DNA of 64,000 nucleotides from Pseudomonas sp. CCI4.2 (lineage in GTDB: Bacteria; Pseudomonadota; Gammaproteobacteria; Pseudomonadales; Pseudomonadaceae), in assembly GCF_034350045.1 (NCBI RefSeq), contig NZ_CP133781.1:3644501-3708500 (forward strand), written 5' to 3'. The notes under the pieces were generated by a model, which saw only the letters and a list, made by a program, of their open reading frames with translations, searched no databases and was not told the origin of the DNA. This document shows, piece by piece, positions 47,854 through 55,805 of the stretch (positions are counted from its first letter, which is position 1; the number at the start of each line of letters is the position of its first letter). A program made the position numbers and the translations under genes.

Positions 47854-48242
47854 CTCTTGATTCGGTTTTTAAGGCCCATAACTGCCTCCATCTAAACGTT
47901 ACAGATATCCGCCACGTCTGATCTGCTAGCCAACGCTACGGCCACGCCAAACAACACGTCTTCGCCAGGCGATGGCTAAATGCATAGCGCTCCAGACTAG
48001 GGCACATCGCCACCCCTATGCAACCGCTGTCGGCCAAGCATTAAATTTATGACGGCTCAATTGAGCTCATCAAATTGCCAGAGGTCAGACGGCTGACGGG
48101 AGTCAGTACGTCGACCATTTCCCAGTAACGCTTAGATGTATTCGTCTGGGAACTTTTGCCGTCCGTCCAACTATGGGCACTTGCTACATCGCCATCTCTC
48201 AAATTAAAGCACGGATATCCCGGGCTTTAACGGAGACCCATT

Positions 48243-48509
48243 ATGGACATCAATGAAAATGCGCCAGGGAACATATCTCAAAGGGGCGTAACGAGCGGTA
48301 CAGATAACGAAACAGGATTTGACCCTAGGTCGGATGAAGCCAAGTCGTCGCTAGACGAGGACGAATTGCGTGAGCGGCAAGAGCGAGGCCGCGAGGTGCT
48401 GACCGGTAACGAAAGTGAAATGCCTCTGGCTCGCGACGACGAAGCATCCGTCGATGAGGATATGTCGGATGTCGAGGTCAACAATTCGGTGTCGGATGAA
48501 GCCTCCTGA
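48243..48509 (+). CDS. Acidic hypothetical protein
   Basis: 88 residues, GGAGA upstream of ATG. Rich in Asp, Glu, Ser and Asn, no hydrophobic core: DEDELRERQERGREVLTGNESEM, SVDEDMSDVEVNN. Probably disordered; could be a DNA-mimic-like, stress or regulatory protein, but nothing specific is visible. The following stretch 48510-49072 holds only two short overlapping frames on opposite strands (48666-48860 plus, 48693-48899 minus) without supporting signals. Confidence 0.55.
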   Translation: MDINENAPGNISQRGVTSGTDNETGFDPRSDEAKSSLDEDELRERQERGREVLTGNESEMPLARDDEASVDEDMSDVEVNNSVSDEAS

Positions 48510-49072
48510 CTCGCTACAAATGCTGTGTTGAGGAACCCGGTAATTGAGCCGGGTTTCTGTTGTCATTTCTTTAGCTACTTTATGTCCAATCGTTCTTGAA
48601 AGTGATTGTCACTCCAAAGGCGACAGGTCTTTTATATTGATTCTATTTGAGTAGGGCGTAATTGAGTGGTTTTGGTCCAGACACCACTGTGGTTATGTCA
48701 GCCAAGCGTCCCTAATATGCCTGAGCATCCATTGGAATGGACTAGATTCACGAATTTTATAGTTACGGTGTTTCCGCGTTGGGAGTCGGACTCGGACGTT
48801 AATCTGCCCCCCGCTTTCGCCGTGCCAGTAACAGCAGTGGGAACAGTTAATCAATCGTGAAGTTGCCTGTTTTTTTGTTGCTGGCGCGATATTGAACACA
48901 ACGGTAACATCCGAGGCGATAGGGCCGATTTTACATCGCCCTCCGCTATTTTCATTAGCTATGGTCCAGATCCAACGTCTTGCATGGCTTTCGTTAGAGT
49001 AATTTCACTGGGTTGAGCTGTTTGCTGGAATAGTCTTCTAGACGCGTTGTTTGAGAGAAAAACGGCAACCCC

Positions 49073-49303
49073 CTACCTCAACAACGCCATCTTCCGATCA
49101 GTCGCCTTACCAAACAATCTTTCTAGCTCATCAAGGTGCTGAGGACTCACGGCCTTTAAACAGTCCAGCCCGAGCACAAACCCTTCAGCGACCCCTCCGG
49201 CCATGGTCGCATCGAGCATTCCTGTGGCGTCTTCGATGCGCTCGATGATGTCGGCGGCGGCGCGTTTGATTTCTGTGGGGATGTTCATTTCTTCGAGGGT
49301 CAC
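49073..49303 (-). CDS. Small hypothetical protein, GTG start
   Basis: 76 residues from GTG 49303, GGAG upstream; ATG 49288 is an alternative. Helical (IPTEIKRAAADIIERIEDATGML), then a Gly/Ala-rich stretch and LDELERLFGKATDRKMALLR. Lies beside an XRE repressor gene in the same orientation. Family not recognised. Confidence 0.5.
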   Translation of the reverse strand: MTLEEMNIPTEIKRAAADIIERIEDATGMLDATMAGGVAEGFVLGLDCLKAVSPQHLDELERLFGKATDRKMALLR

Positions 49304-49337
49304 GGCAGCTCCGGATAATTTAGTCGCGCTTTGCGCC

Positions 49338-49661
49338 TCAGTCAGATTTAAACAGTGTAGTAATCAGTTGCTTGATGTCTGTCTGAACATCTTTTGGCAG
49401 GCTGTCCAGTTCGCGCAAGACCTTGGTTTCTATGGCCGATATCCCGTCAGAAGCCTGCACTTTTTTCACGCCAGTAATGACATACAGAATGTCGACCCCG
49501 GAATCAGCGATTGACGAAAGGTAGGTGGCATTGGGAAAGCGTTGGCCTCGTTCATACATCCCTTGAGAATTGGGCTCAATTCCACCAATCGCCCCCAGCT
49601 TTGTCTGCGATAGACCGAGCCGTTTGCGTTCTTCCTTTAAACGAGTACCGATACCATTCAT
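49338..49661 (-). CDS. XRE family (Cro/CI-like) repressor
   Basis: 107 residues. HTH_3 in the first 65 residues (GTRLKEERKRLGLSQTKLGAIGGIEPNSQGMYERGQRFP), followed by YLSSIADSGVDILYVITG. The C-terminal ~40 residues form a short helix. No peptidase domain, so it does not self-cleave. The same layout recurs in the protein at 52321. An inverted repeat sits directly upstream, suggesting autoregulation. Such genes often derive from prophages or mobile elements. Confidence 0.88.
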   Translation of the reverse strand: MNGIGTRLKEERKRLGLSQTKLGAIGGIEPNSQGMYERGQRFPNATYLSSIADSGVDILYVITGVKKVQASDGISAIETKVLRELDSLPKDVQTDIKQLITTLFKSD

Positions 49662-49693
49662 TTGAGCTCCGCAGGAATTTTTTTAAATCCGTT

Positions 49694-49714
49694 CGAGGTT
49701 AAAATTACACCTCG
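49694..49714. promoter_or_regulatory. Candidate operator of the XRE gene
   Basis: CGAGGT-N9-ACCTCG, perfect 6-bp arms, about 35 bases upstream of the start of the leftward XRE gene. Confidence 0.5.
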
Positions 49715-49869
49715 TGGTGAGTGATTAGTATTTTATCTGACAGTGACCGTCGGAAAAATTCATCAATTGGCCAGTTAAAAGCACCAATCGTCTCCGCTAC
49801 CGAACCGCAAGTCGTTGCTGACCCTCCAATAGTTAGTGCTTGGTTTCCAAGCCTGACTGGAGGTTCGCC

Positions 49870-50112
49870 ATGAATAACGAAATCAGCTCGCCAGACGACG
49901 AGACCCCGGAATACCCGTTGCCATCGCCGACTAATCCTCTGAGCCCAGGTCTGGCGACGGTTAATCCGGACGATGAGGAGGGTATAGAACCGCTATCGGA
50001 CGTTGAGGGCGAGGGGGCTTTTGAGCCGGATGACGATAGCGGCGTCGACCCCGAGCGTACCCGTGAACAAACGGACACTGCCGTGCTGGATGGCGAACCC
50101 GATCCTCTTTGA
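49870..50112 (+). CDS. Acidic Pro-rich hypothetical protein
   Basis: 80 residues from ATG 49870, with GGAGG at good distance. Strongly acidic with Pro, Ser and Gly (SSPDDETPEYPLPSPTNPLSPG, GEGAFEPDDDSGVDPERT). Likely disordered. No family recognised, but it resembles the acidic protein at 48243 in composition, if not in alignable sequence. Confidence 0.5.
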   Translation: MNNEISSPDDETPEYPLPSPTNPLSPGLATVNPDDEEGIEPLSDVEGEGAFEPDDDSGVDPERTREQTDTAVLDGEPDPL

Positions 50113-50200
50113 TCCGCCGGTGTGAATCAAACCTCACAACTCGCGCGCGCCGGGTGGTCTGTGCCACGATGGGGGTGTTCGGCGCGCAAGGAGATTGGTC

Positions 50201-50905
50201 GTGAGCAAGTTCCAGCACTGTGAACGAAATATGAATGGCCGCGACTTTGCTGTCGGTGACATTCATGGACACTTCACCCGGCTGCGCGGCGCATTGAACG
50301 CTATTAGTTTTGATTCGGCAGTGGATCGCTTGTTTAGCGTCGGTGATATTGTCGATCGGGGGCCAGAAAGTAAGGATTCGCTTGAATGGTTGGCGCAACC
50401 GTGGTTTTTTGCGGTTCAGGGTAACCATGAGGCGCTGGCCATTCAGCATGTGCGGCAGCAAAGTCTCGACTATCAGATGTATCGCGCCAGCGGAGGCACT
50501 TGGTTTCTAAAGCTTTCACCCGGCTATCAGCGGCAATTCGCAGCTCGCTTCGCAGACATGCCGATTGCGATTGAGGTGGAAACGTCAGCGGGGCTTGTCG
50601 GAATCGTCCATGCGGATTGTCCGTCACCGACATGGCAACGGCTCAGGGAAACATTGAGCGGACAGTTTTCGGGTCAACAGCAGGTCGAGCAATACTGCCA
50701 ATGGTCACGTGAGCGTCTTCAGGATAGAAATTCGGCCGGCATTCCAGATATTCGTGCTTTGCTGGTTGGACATAGTCCTTTACGTAAGGCTGAGTGGCTG
50801 GGTAATGTCTTGTATATCGACACTGGCGGCTGGCGTTCGGATGGCAGCGGGTATTTCACGCTGGTGGACCTTGCGACGTTGGAGCCGGTTGCGATCACGG
50901 TGTAG
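50201..50905 (+). CDS. Metallophosphoesterase / serine-threonine phosphatase, PrpA-like
   Basis: 234 residues from GTG 50201, with AGGAG upstream. The three metallophosphatase boxes are present: GDIHGHF, GDIVDRGPES and GNHE, plus the later IVHADCPSPTW and LLVGHSPLRK. This is the PPP-type fold of bacterial PrpA/ApaH relatives, which remove phosphate from proteins or small nucleotides with two metal ions. Substrate unknown. No signal peptide. Confidence 0.88.
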   Translation: MSKFQHCERNMNGRDFAVGDIHGHFTRLRGALNAISFDSAVDRLFSVGDIVDRGPESKDSLEWLAQPWFFAVQGNHEALAIQHVRQQSLDYQMYRASGGTWFLKLSPGYQRQFAARFADMPIAIEVETSAGLVGIVHADCPSPTWQRLRETLSGQFSGQQQVEQYCQWSRERLQDRNSAGIPDIRALLVGHSPLRKAEWLGNVLYIDTGGWRSDGSGYFTLVDLATLEPVAITV

Positions 50906-50994
50906 GCGTTAGAGGGGAAGTCGCTCTGAATGGCAGGTCCTATTCAGTTAAATTGCTGACTACAGTTCAGGTGTCATAAATTAAGGATTGGGGT

Positions 50995-51240
50995 ATGAAT
51001 TGCTTGATTTGTAATGCCGCAGCGCAGCGCATCAAAACCATGGGTGATTGGGTTGAGCTTGATTGCCCGGAGTGTGGGCATTTTCGAGTCAGCGGCGCAC
51101 TGTTTGCCGAGATGAAAGCCAAAGGGCAGGCCTTCAACGTCGAGAAGTCGCGTAGGTTGCTTAGCCACCAACGTGGGGAGGTCAAGGGTGATCACTCTCC
51201 TTTGATTGATAGCTCGGACAGTCATTTGGTGATTTCGTAG
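50995..51240 (+). CDS. Small zinc-ribbon protein
   Basis: 81 residues. Two CxxC pairs, MNCLICNAAAQRI and LDCPECGHFRVSG, form a typical zinc ribbon of about 30 residues. The remainder is basic (VEKSRRLLSHQRGEV), possibly nucleic-acid contacting. Family not recognised. The stretch 51241-51499 holds no gene that I can support. Confidence 0.55.
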   Translation: MNCLICNAAAQRIKTMGDWVELDCPECGHFRVSGALFAEMKAKGQAFNVEKSRRLLSHQRGEVKGDHSPLIDSSDSHLVIS

Positions 51241-51499
51241 CTTCACTTCCCCTAACAACCCATAGCCTATTGATGCAAAAATTAACGTTGTATGAGCGGC
51301 GCGGAGGGGTTGCTTTTCGCTCGAGATAGCCCGCGATTAACGACAAGATGTCCGATGTGTGTGCCGACGTGGATCATTTTTCTTTGAGTCAAATTCGTTT
51401 GTACTGCCCACCTAGGCAAATGAAACGAAATCTGAATCTGCCGAAAAATTCAAACGTCTTTAGCGCTCTGCGCTTTTAACCCATTACGTCGAGGTCATT

Positions 51500-52013
51500 A
51501 TGTCCAAACTCATGTCCGCCGTTAACGTCGGCCCCTACTCGTTTTCCCATCGCGTGGTGCTCGCTCCGCGCTTTATCACGCCGGTCGCCAATCCCATGCC
51601 GACGTTCAACCGCAGGGTGTTCAACCTGTAGGTCCGTCTGCAGTCCCTCACGGCGGCGTGGCTTATACCGCTACCTTGCGTATATCCACCTGATTGAGCC
51701 GCGTATTTTAGGCAACGTCGATGACGACACCAAGGATCAAAACCCGGTAGCTGCACAACTGATTCGCAAGCACTACAAGGGCATCATTATCGCGGCGGGT
51801 GGCTTCAAGGGCGACACAGCCCAAGCCATCATCAACGCTGGCGATGCAGACATGGTGGCTTTCGGGCGCGACTTCATCGCCAACCCGGACCCGCCTGAGC
51901 GCATTCGTAACAAGCAACCATTGAACCTTTACGACCGCCCGAGTTTTTTTGGCGGGACGGAAATCGGCTACACGGATTACTCATTCTTTCGCGCACAGGA
52001 AATGACTGTTTAG
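51500..52013 (+). pseudogene. Old Yellow Enzyme (alkene reductase) remnant with large internal deletion
   Basis: Starts MSKLMSAVNVGPYSFSHRVVLAPR, the N-terminus of NemA/OYE proteins, for ~35 codons. After a short frame-disturbed stretch (51617-51680) the C-terminal third resumes: YIHLIEPRILGNV, QLIRKHYKGIIIAAGGFKG, AGDADMVAFGRDFIANPDPPERI and YDRPSFFGGTEIGYTDY, ending at TAG 52011. About 200 residues of the FMN barrel are missing. A terminator hairpin follows. Confidence 0.78.
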
Positions 52014-52036
52014 GTCCGATCATCTGACGTCACCGA

Positions 52037-52062
52037 TCGCCGAGGCTCATGCCTCGGCTTTT
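52037..52062 (+). terminator. Rho-independent terminator
   Basis: GCCGAGGC-tcat-GCCTCGGC stem followed by TTTTT. Confidence 0.85.
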
Positions 52063-52291
52063 TGTTGTGTGTTTTGTCCTAAACGGTCGGCGGATGGGGT
52101 TCCTTCGGTCAGACCGTGCAATTAAATTTTCGTTGAAATAAATGCGCCAATCGATGCCATTAAGCCCCATACATAAGGCCTGTGGAGCCGTTTGCCCAGC
52201 GCCGCGCGGCGATTTGACAACTCAAACCGCCACCTTATCCAGACGCTGATTTGATTGTTCAACCCCGTAAGCAAAGTGCGCGTATGGTTAT

Positions 52292-52305
52292 GAGTGATAT
52301 TACTC
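52292..52305. promoter_or_regulatory. Candidate operator of the second XRE gene
   Basis: GAGTGATATTACTC, arms GAGT/ACTC, ending 15 bases before the ATG of the XRE gene at 52321, in a position for autorepression. Confidence 0.45.
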
Positions 52306-52320
52306 TTTAGGTAAACCCAA

Positions 52321-52650
52321 ATGAATCATCTCGGTTCGCGGTTGAAAGAAGAGCGCAAGACGCTGGGGCTCTCTCAACATGATTTCGCCGCGATCGGCGG
52401 CGTCGAAGCCAACGCGCAGGGTAAATATGAAAGTGGCCAGCGCACGCCGCGCTCCGATTACCTGGCGGCCTTGAGTTTCAAGGGCGTTGACGTGCTTTAT
52501 TTGCTGTCTGGCCATCGAACGCCGCTGCGTATCGAAAGTCTGACCGAGGCCGAACGAATCGTCATCCTTCATTACCGCGCGCTCACGGGAGTCGATCAAG
52601 ACGCGATCGGTCAGCTCGCGCTGTCGCTTTCAGAATGTCTGACTGATTAA
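52321..52650 (+). CDS. XRE family repressor, paralogue of the gene at 49338
   Basis: 109 residues. MNHLGSRLKEERKTLGLSQHDFAAIGGVEANAQGKYESGQRTP then DVLYLLSGHRTP parallels the 49338 protein almost position by position in the HTH domain. The C-terminal helix (LTEAERIVILHYRALTGVDQDAI) is divergent. No cleavage or ligand domain. Shortly upstream of the ParD-like/map pair, on the same strand, but separated by about 120 bases. Confidence 0.88.
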   Translation: MNHLGSRLKEERKTLGLSQHDFAAIGGVEANAQGKYESGQRTPRSDYLAALSFKGVDVLYLLSGHRTPLRIESLTEAERIVILHYRALTGVDQDAIGQLALSLSECLTD

Positions 52651-52736
52651 TGCGATACCCCACCACCCTGATTTCTGCGCTTTCTTGATTATCCGCTTCA
52701 ATTCCATCCCTCCCTGTTGATCATTTATAAATGAAA

Positions 52737-52754
52737 CGTATATGCTTCGTATAT
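52737..52754. promoter_or_regulatory. Direct repeat upstream of ParD-like/map pair
   Basis: CGTATAT at 52737-52743 and 52748-52754, with 4 bases between, next to the promoter region of the pair. Direct or inverted repeats of this kind are typical antitoxin autoregulation sites. Confidence 0.3.
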
Positions 52755-52773
52755 TGATTGCGAGGTGTTAGAG

Positions 52774-53028
52774 ATGGGGCTGGTAAAAATATCGGAACAA
52801 ATGCATGCCAATGCGCGCGCTGCTAGCGCGGCGCTGAGTCGTTCTATCAATGCACAAGCCGAGCATTGGATGAAGGTCGGGATGATGGCGGAACTGCATC
52901 CTGCGTTGAATTACAGCGACATCTGCCAACTGCTCATTCGTGCCGAACACGCGGGTGGCAGTGTCTTATCGGCGACTCCATTTGACCTATCGGCTCAGAC
53001 TGGCCAATCCCAGGAAGCGTTGCAATGA
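52774..53028 (+). CDS. ParD-like antitoxin-family protein
   Basis: 84 residues from ATG 52774 (GTG 52765 possible). MGLVKISEQMHANARAASAALSRSINAQAEHWMKVG matches the ParD-like family (PF11903), with a ribbon-helix-helix-like N-terminus and a helical region ending ICQLLIRAEHAGG. The gene overlaps the following methionine aminopeptidase gene by 4 bases (ATGA), so the two are cotranslated. A ParE-type toxin is absent; the aminopeptidase takes the place of the expected toxin gene. Function uncertain. Confidence 0.8.
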   Translation: MGLVKISEQMHANARAASAALSRSINAQAEHWMKVGMMAELHPALNYSDICQLLIRAEHAGGSVLSATPFDLSAQTGQSQEALQ

Positions 53029-53816
53029 GCCCGAGCATCAGTATCAAGACCGAAGCCGATCTGGTTCAACTGCGAATCGCCGGCAGATTGGCCGCAGATG
53101 TACTGGCGATGATAGGTCCTCATGTAAAAGCCGGGATCAGCACCGAAGCGCTGGACGATATCTGCAACGATTACATCGTGAACGAGCTGAAAGTCATTCC
53201 GGCCAACGTGGGCTATCACGGTTTTACAAAAACCACCTGTATCTCTCCGAACACGGTGGTGTGCCACGGTATTCCGTCGCCAACAGACATCCTCAGGGAT
53301 GGTGACATCATCAACATCGATGTGGCAGTGATCAAAGACGGTTGGTTTGGCGACACTAGCCGCATGTATTTTGTGGGTGAAGTCAGCCCATTGGCACGGC
53401 GCCTGGTGGAGACCACGTATGAAGCCACCCGCGCCGGCATCCTCGCCGTTCGCCCCGGGGCAACGCTGGGCGATATCGGTTATGCCATTCAGAGCGTTGC
53501 CCATCGCGAAGGCTTTAGCGTGGTGCGCGAATACTGTGGGCACGGCATCGGCCGCGCCTACCACGAAGACCCGCAAGTGCTGCATTACGGCAGTGCCGGG
53601 CAGGGAATGAAATTGAAAATCGGCATGGTGTTCACCATTGAGCCGATGATCAACGCGGGGAAACCCGGCACCAAGGTATTACCCGATGGCTGGACGGTTC
53701 TGACCCGCGATCAATCCCTGTCTGCTCAGTGGGAGCACATGGTAGCGGTCACCGCTACCGGCTTTGAACTCTTGACGCCTTGGCCGGAAGGTACGGGTGA
53801 GTACCCCGCCATCTAA
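53025..53816 (+). CDS. map: Methionine aminopeptidase type I
   Basis: 263 residues, the normal length. The five metal ligands are all present: Asp and Asp in NIDVAVIKDGWFGDTSRMYF, His in YCGHGIGRAYHEDP, Glu in VFTIEPMINAG and Glu in SAQWEHMVAVT. The fold signature NDYIVNELKVIPANVGYHGFTKTTCISPNTVVCHGIP is typical. The enzyme removes the initiator Met from nascent proteins. A chromosomal housekeeping map normally lies next to rpsB; this copy, coupled to a ParD-like gene, is probably a second one with an accessory role. Confidence 0.93.
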   Translation: MSPSISIKTEADLVQLRIAGRLAADVLAMIGPHVKAGISTEALDDICNDYIVNELKVIPANVGYHGFTKTTCISPNTVVCHGIPSPTDILRDGDIINIDVAVIKDGWFGDTSRMYFVGEVSPLARRLVETTYEATRAGILAVRPGATLGDIGYAIQSVAHREGFSVVREYCGHGIGRAYHEDPQVLHYGSAGQGMKLKIGMVFTIEPMINAGKPGTKVLPDGWTVLTRDQSLSAQWEHMVAVTATGFELLTPWPEGTGEYPAI

Positions 53817-53822
53817 GAAGCT

Positions 53823-54050
53823 TTAACTCGATCGTTTCCACTGCACTTCAGTAATGCCGAGCCCTTCGGCTTGCTGGAGTGCCAATCGAAGCGGGCCTGC
53901 GGCCACCTGCGCATGGGTGCTCACAATCCCTGCGTGAAGGGTGGCCATGTGCAGCGCTTCACTTTCACACAAATGAGCGGCGTTATGAGCAAAGTGACGC
54001 TGCTCTCCGTTGAACTGATAACAAATTTCAAATCCTATTTGCTGGTCCAT
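53823..54050 (-). CDS. Small hypothetical protein
   Basis: 75 residues from ATG 54050, GGAGG seven bases upstream. Two conserved-looking features: FEICYQFNGEQRHFAHNAAHLCESEALHMA and a C-terminal LGITEVQWKRSS; several His residues and one Cys. No family recognised. Convergent with map. Confidence 0.5.
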   Translation of the reverse strand: MDQQIGFEICYQFNGEQRHFAHNAAHLCESEALHMATLHAGIVSTHAQVAAGPLRLALQQAEGLGITEVQWKRSS

Positions 54051-54342
54051 CAATGCGCCTCCGCCAGTTAACGTAAAAATGCGGCATGTCGATCACTTCA
54101 AGCAGCTACGGCGCAAGAGCTGTCGCTCGAAAAAACGTTTCTACAAAGCCTCTCTTTCGGACTTCTCACTGTCGAAGAAATTGCACCTTTTTGAACGACA
54201 TTGGACGATCTTCCGATGAGTGGAAACACGCAAAAATTGTAAAGGGCGCGCTTCAAGAATTGGCCTGTTTTCGGAACTGACTTACAACGTCCGGCGACGT
54301 CCGGTGTTACAGTGCCGTCTCTATTTAGACGAGGAAGTACGC

Positions 54343-54531
54343 ATGTCACTGCTAGATGATGAACAAGACATTTGGGATATGTTTGCAGCCTCGGCCTTGA
54401 CCGGTTTGATCGGCCGCGGCGCGATCGAGCCCGTCGACGCTGCCGAATTGGCCGCTGATTACGCGTCGGAGTTGATGATCCAGCGCTCCCTGCGTATCCA
54501 GGCTGAAGAGGATGCAGCCGACGCGTCATAA
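54343..54531 (+). CDS. Small acidic helical protein
   Basis: 62 residues from ATG 54343, GAGGAAG upstream. Helical and acidic (LLDDEQDIWDMFAASALTGLIGRG, DAAELAADYASELMIQRSL). No signal or membrane segment. Ends just before a strong terminator, so probably a genuine gene. Function unknown. The 290 bases upstream hold no supported feature. Confidence 0.55.
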   Translation: MSLLDDEQDIWDMFAASALTGLIGRGAIEPVDAAELAADYASELMIQRSLRIQAEEDAADAS

Positions 54532-54549
54532 GACGTCGTCCGGCTTCAT

Positions 54550-54590
54550 CAAAAAGCCCGGCACTTTCGCAAGTGTCGGGCTTTTTTGCG
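54550..54590. terminator. Bidirectional terminator
   Basis: AAAAAGCCCGGCACTT / AAGTGTCGGGCTTTTTT hairpin with A and T runs on both sides, between the rightward small gene and the leftward endonuclease gene. Confidence 0.9.
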
Positions 54591-54606
54591 TCGATTGTTT
54601 CGCTAG

Positions 54607-55296
54607 TCAGCTGCAGGACTTAAGATTCACCGGGCCGACAAACTCATTGCCTCGACCCATCACGCAGGCCACCCGCTGATTGCGTTGACTTTCCCACGGC
54701 TCTACCGGGTACGTCTTGTTCCAGGCTTCGTACAACTGGCGGTCTTGTTTCGACAGGGGCAGGGCGTATTGCTTGCTCATATAAAAATAGGTCCGGGCGA
54801 TCATTCCGCGAATCGATGGGCGTGGCATGACCTTCTTGGCTTTGAAATCGACTTGAGTCAGGCAAGAACCGTATTGCCCTGACCGGACGGGAAGCCAGCC
54901 AAAACTGAAGTTGCTTCGGTCACCGTTGACCTCCCCAATACTCGGCACCAGATTGTGCAAGTCGGCTTCGGCGTGCTGGTACATCGAATCGTTCTTGGTG
55001 CAGTTCTTACGTCCACCGTTTTGCCAACATTGGCGCAAATGGCCGATCTGCCAGGCCGGCATGATGTGCTCCCATTCAATGCGCTGGGCGCGGCTGGCAC
55101 TTTTGCGTGGGACATACCCGCATCCGGCGATATCGACCCGGTGTCCGCTGTATTTGCAGCCGCAATAAAACTCGGTCGATTGCGGCGCATAGAGACCCCA
55201 CGCGATTTTTTTGGCTTCACTGAAGGTGCGGGGTGCATCAGCATGGGCAGTGATGGAAAAGCTCAATGCTAGCAAGGCGATTATTCGTACAAACAC
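54607..55296 (-). CDS. endA: Endonuclease I (EndA family), secreted
   Basis: 229 residues from GTG 55296, following a GAGG. Signal peptide VFVRIIALLALSFSITAHA. The His-Me finger nuclease core is RIEWEHIMPAWQIG (catalytic His) and HAEADLHNLVPSIGEVNGDRSNFSFG, as in E. coli endonuclease I and Vibrio Dns. CGCKYSGHRVDIAGCGY and KNCTKN hold the disulfide cysteines. It degrades DNA in the periplasm or outside. It starts 4 bases after the DUF1654 stop, so the two form one unit driven from a LexA-box promoter. Confidence 0.92.
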   Translation of the reverse strand: MFVRIIALLALSFSITAHADAPRTFSEAKKIAWGLYAPQSTEFYCGCKYSGHRVDIAGCGYVPRKSASRAQRIEWEHIMPAWQIGHLRQCWQNGGRKNCTKNDSMYQHAEADLHNLVPSIGEVNGDRSNFSFGWLPVRSGQYGSCLTQVDFKAKKVMPRPSIRGMIARTYFYMSKQYALPLSKQDRQLYEAWNKTYPVEPWESQRNQRVACVMGRGNEFVGPVNLKSCS

Positions 55297-55300
55297 TGCC

Positions 55301-55552
55301 TCAATCTTCCTTCGGTACGGTCCAGAAAATCTGCACGCCGCCGTCGTCACGGTAGGCGAGGGTGACGTTATCGTTTTCTGCTATTTCGCCCAGTAGTTGA
55401 TTCCACTCATCTTCCAGCTCTTCTGGAAGACGCATAATCAGCGCGGTTCTCGATTTCTGTGCGTGAGTGGAATTGATGATCTTTTGAATCCGCACGCCAA
55501 GTAGTTCGTAGGAACTAGGGGCCTTGGGTGTCGCTGCAGTCGTCTTTGCCAC
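55301..55552 (-). CDS. DUF1654 family protein
   Basis: 83 residues from GTG 55552 (AAGGA upstream), starting VAKTTAATPKAPSSYELLGVRIQKIIN; the rest (ALIMRLPEELEDEWNQLLGEIAENDNVTLAYRDDGGVQIFWTVP) is the conserved DUF1654 core, a family largely confined to Pseudomonas and its phages. Helical then beta; no known activity. The LexA box lies 19 bases upstream and endA follows immediately. Frames extending to 55627 run through the box and were rejected. Confidence 0.88.
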   Translation of the reverse strand: MAKTTAATPKAPSSYELLGVRIQKIINSTHAQKSRTALIMRLPEELEDEWNQLLGEIAENDNVTLAYRDDGGVQIFWTVPKED

Positions 55553-55570
55553 GGAGGAATCCTTGGTTTG

Positions 55571-55586
55571 CTGTATGTGCATACAG
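55571..55586. promoter_or_regulatory. LexA SOS box
   Basis: CTGTATGTGCATACAG: CTG-N10-CAG and a nearly perfect 16-bp palindrome, matching the LexA consensus closely. It is the operator of the leftward DUF1654-endA unit. Confidence 0.88.
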
Positions 55587-55707
55587 TATTTCACTGTGGG
55601 AATTTTCGCAACCGACGGATTGATCAAATTCTAGGACCGACGTGATGGCGCCGTTAAGCAAACTCAATAAGTCACCGCGTTGCTCGTCAGGAGGCGTGAG
55701 TGGAGAG

Positions 55708-55735
55708 TTGACAAATCATTGCGTCGTTCTATAGT
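55708..55735 (+). promoter_or_regulatory. Sigma70-type promoter of the rbs operon
   Basis: TTGACA at 55708-55713 and TATAGT at 55730-55735, with a 16-base spacer; the operator begins 8 bases downstream. Confidence 0.7.
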
Positions 55736-55743
55736 CCCCTTCA

Positions 55744-55757
55744 CGCAAACGTTTGCG
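55744..55757. promoter_or_regulatory. RbsR operator
   Basis: CGCAAACGTTTGCG, a perfect 14-bp palindrome of LacI-family type, just downstream of the predicted transcription start and 48 bases before rbsB. RbsR, encoded in the same operon, is the obvious ligand. Confidence 0.85.
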
Positions 55758-55805
55758 CCTCCTCGCATTCGATGCTAAAAATAATCATAAGATCGGAGTG
55801 AACCC

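Noticed and set aside
48666-48899. Short overlapping frames on both strands (64 and 68 codons)
   Set aside because: No ribosome site, no recognisable fold, and mutual overlap; neither is supported.
54098-54529. 143-codon minus-strand frame
   Set aside because: Arg/Ser-rich translation opposite the small gene at 54343, with no start signal.
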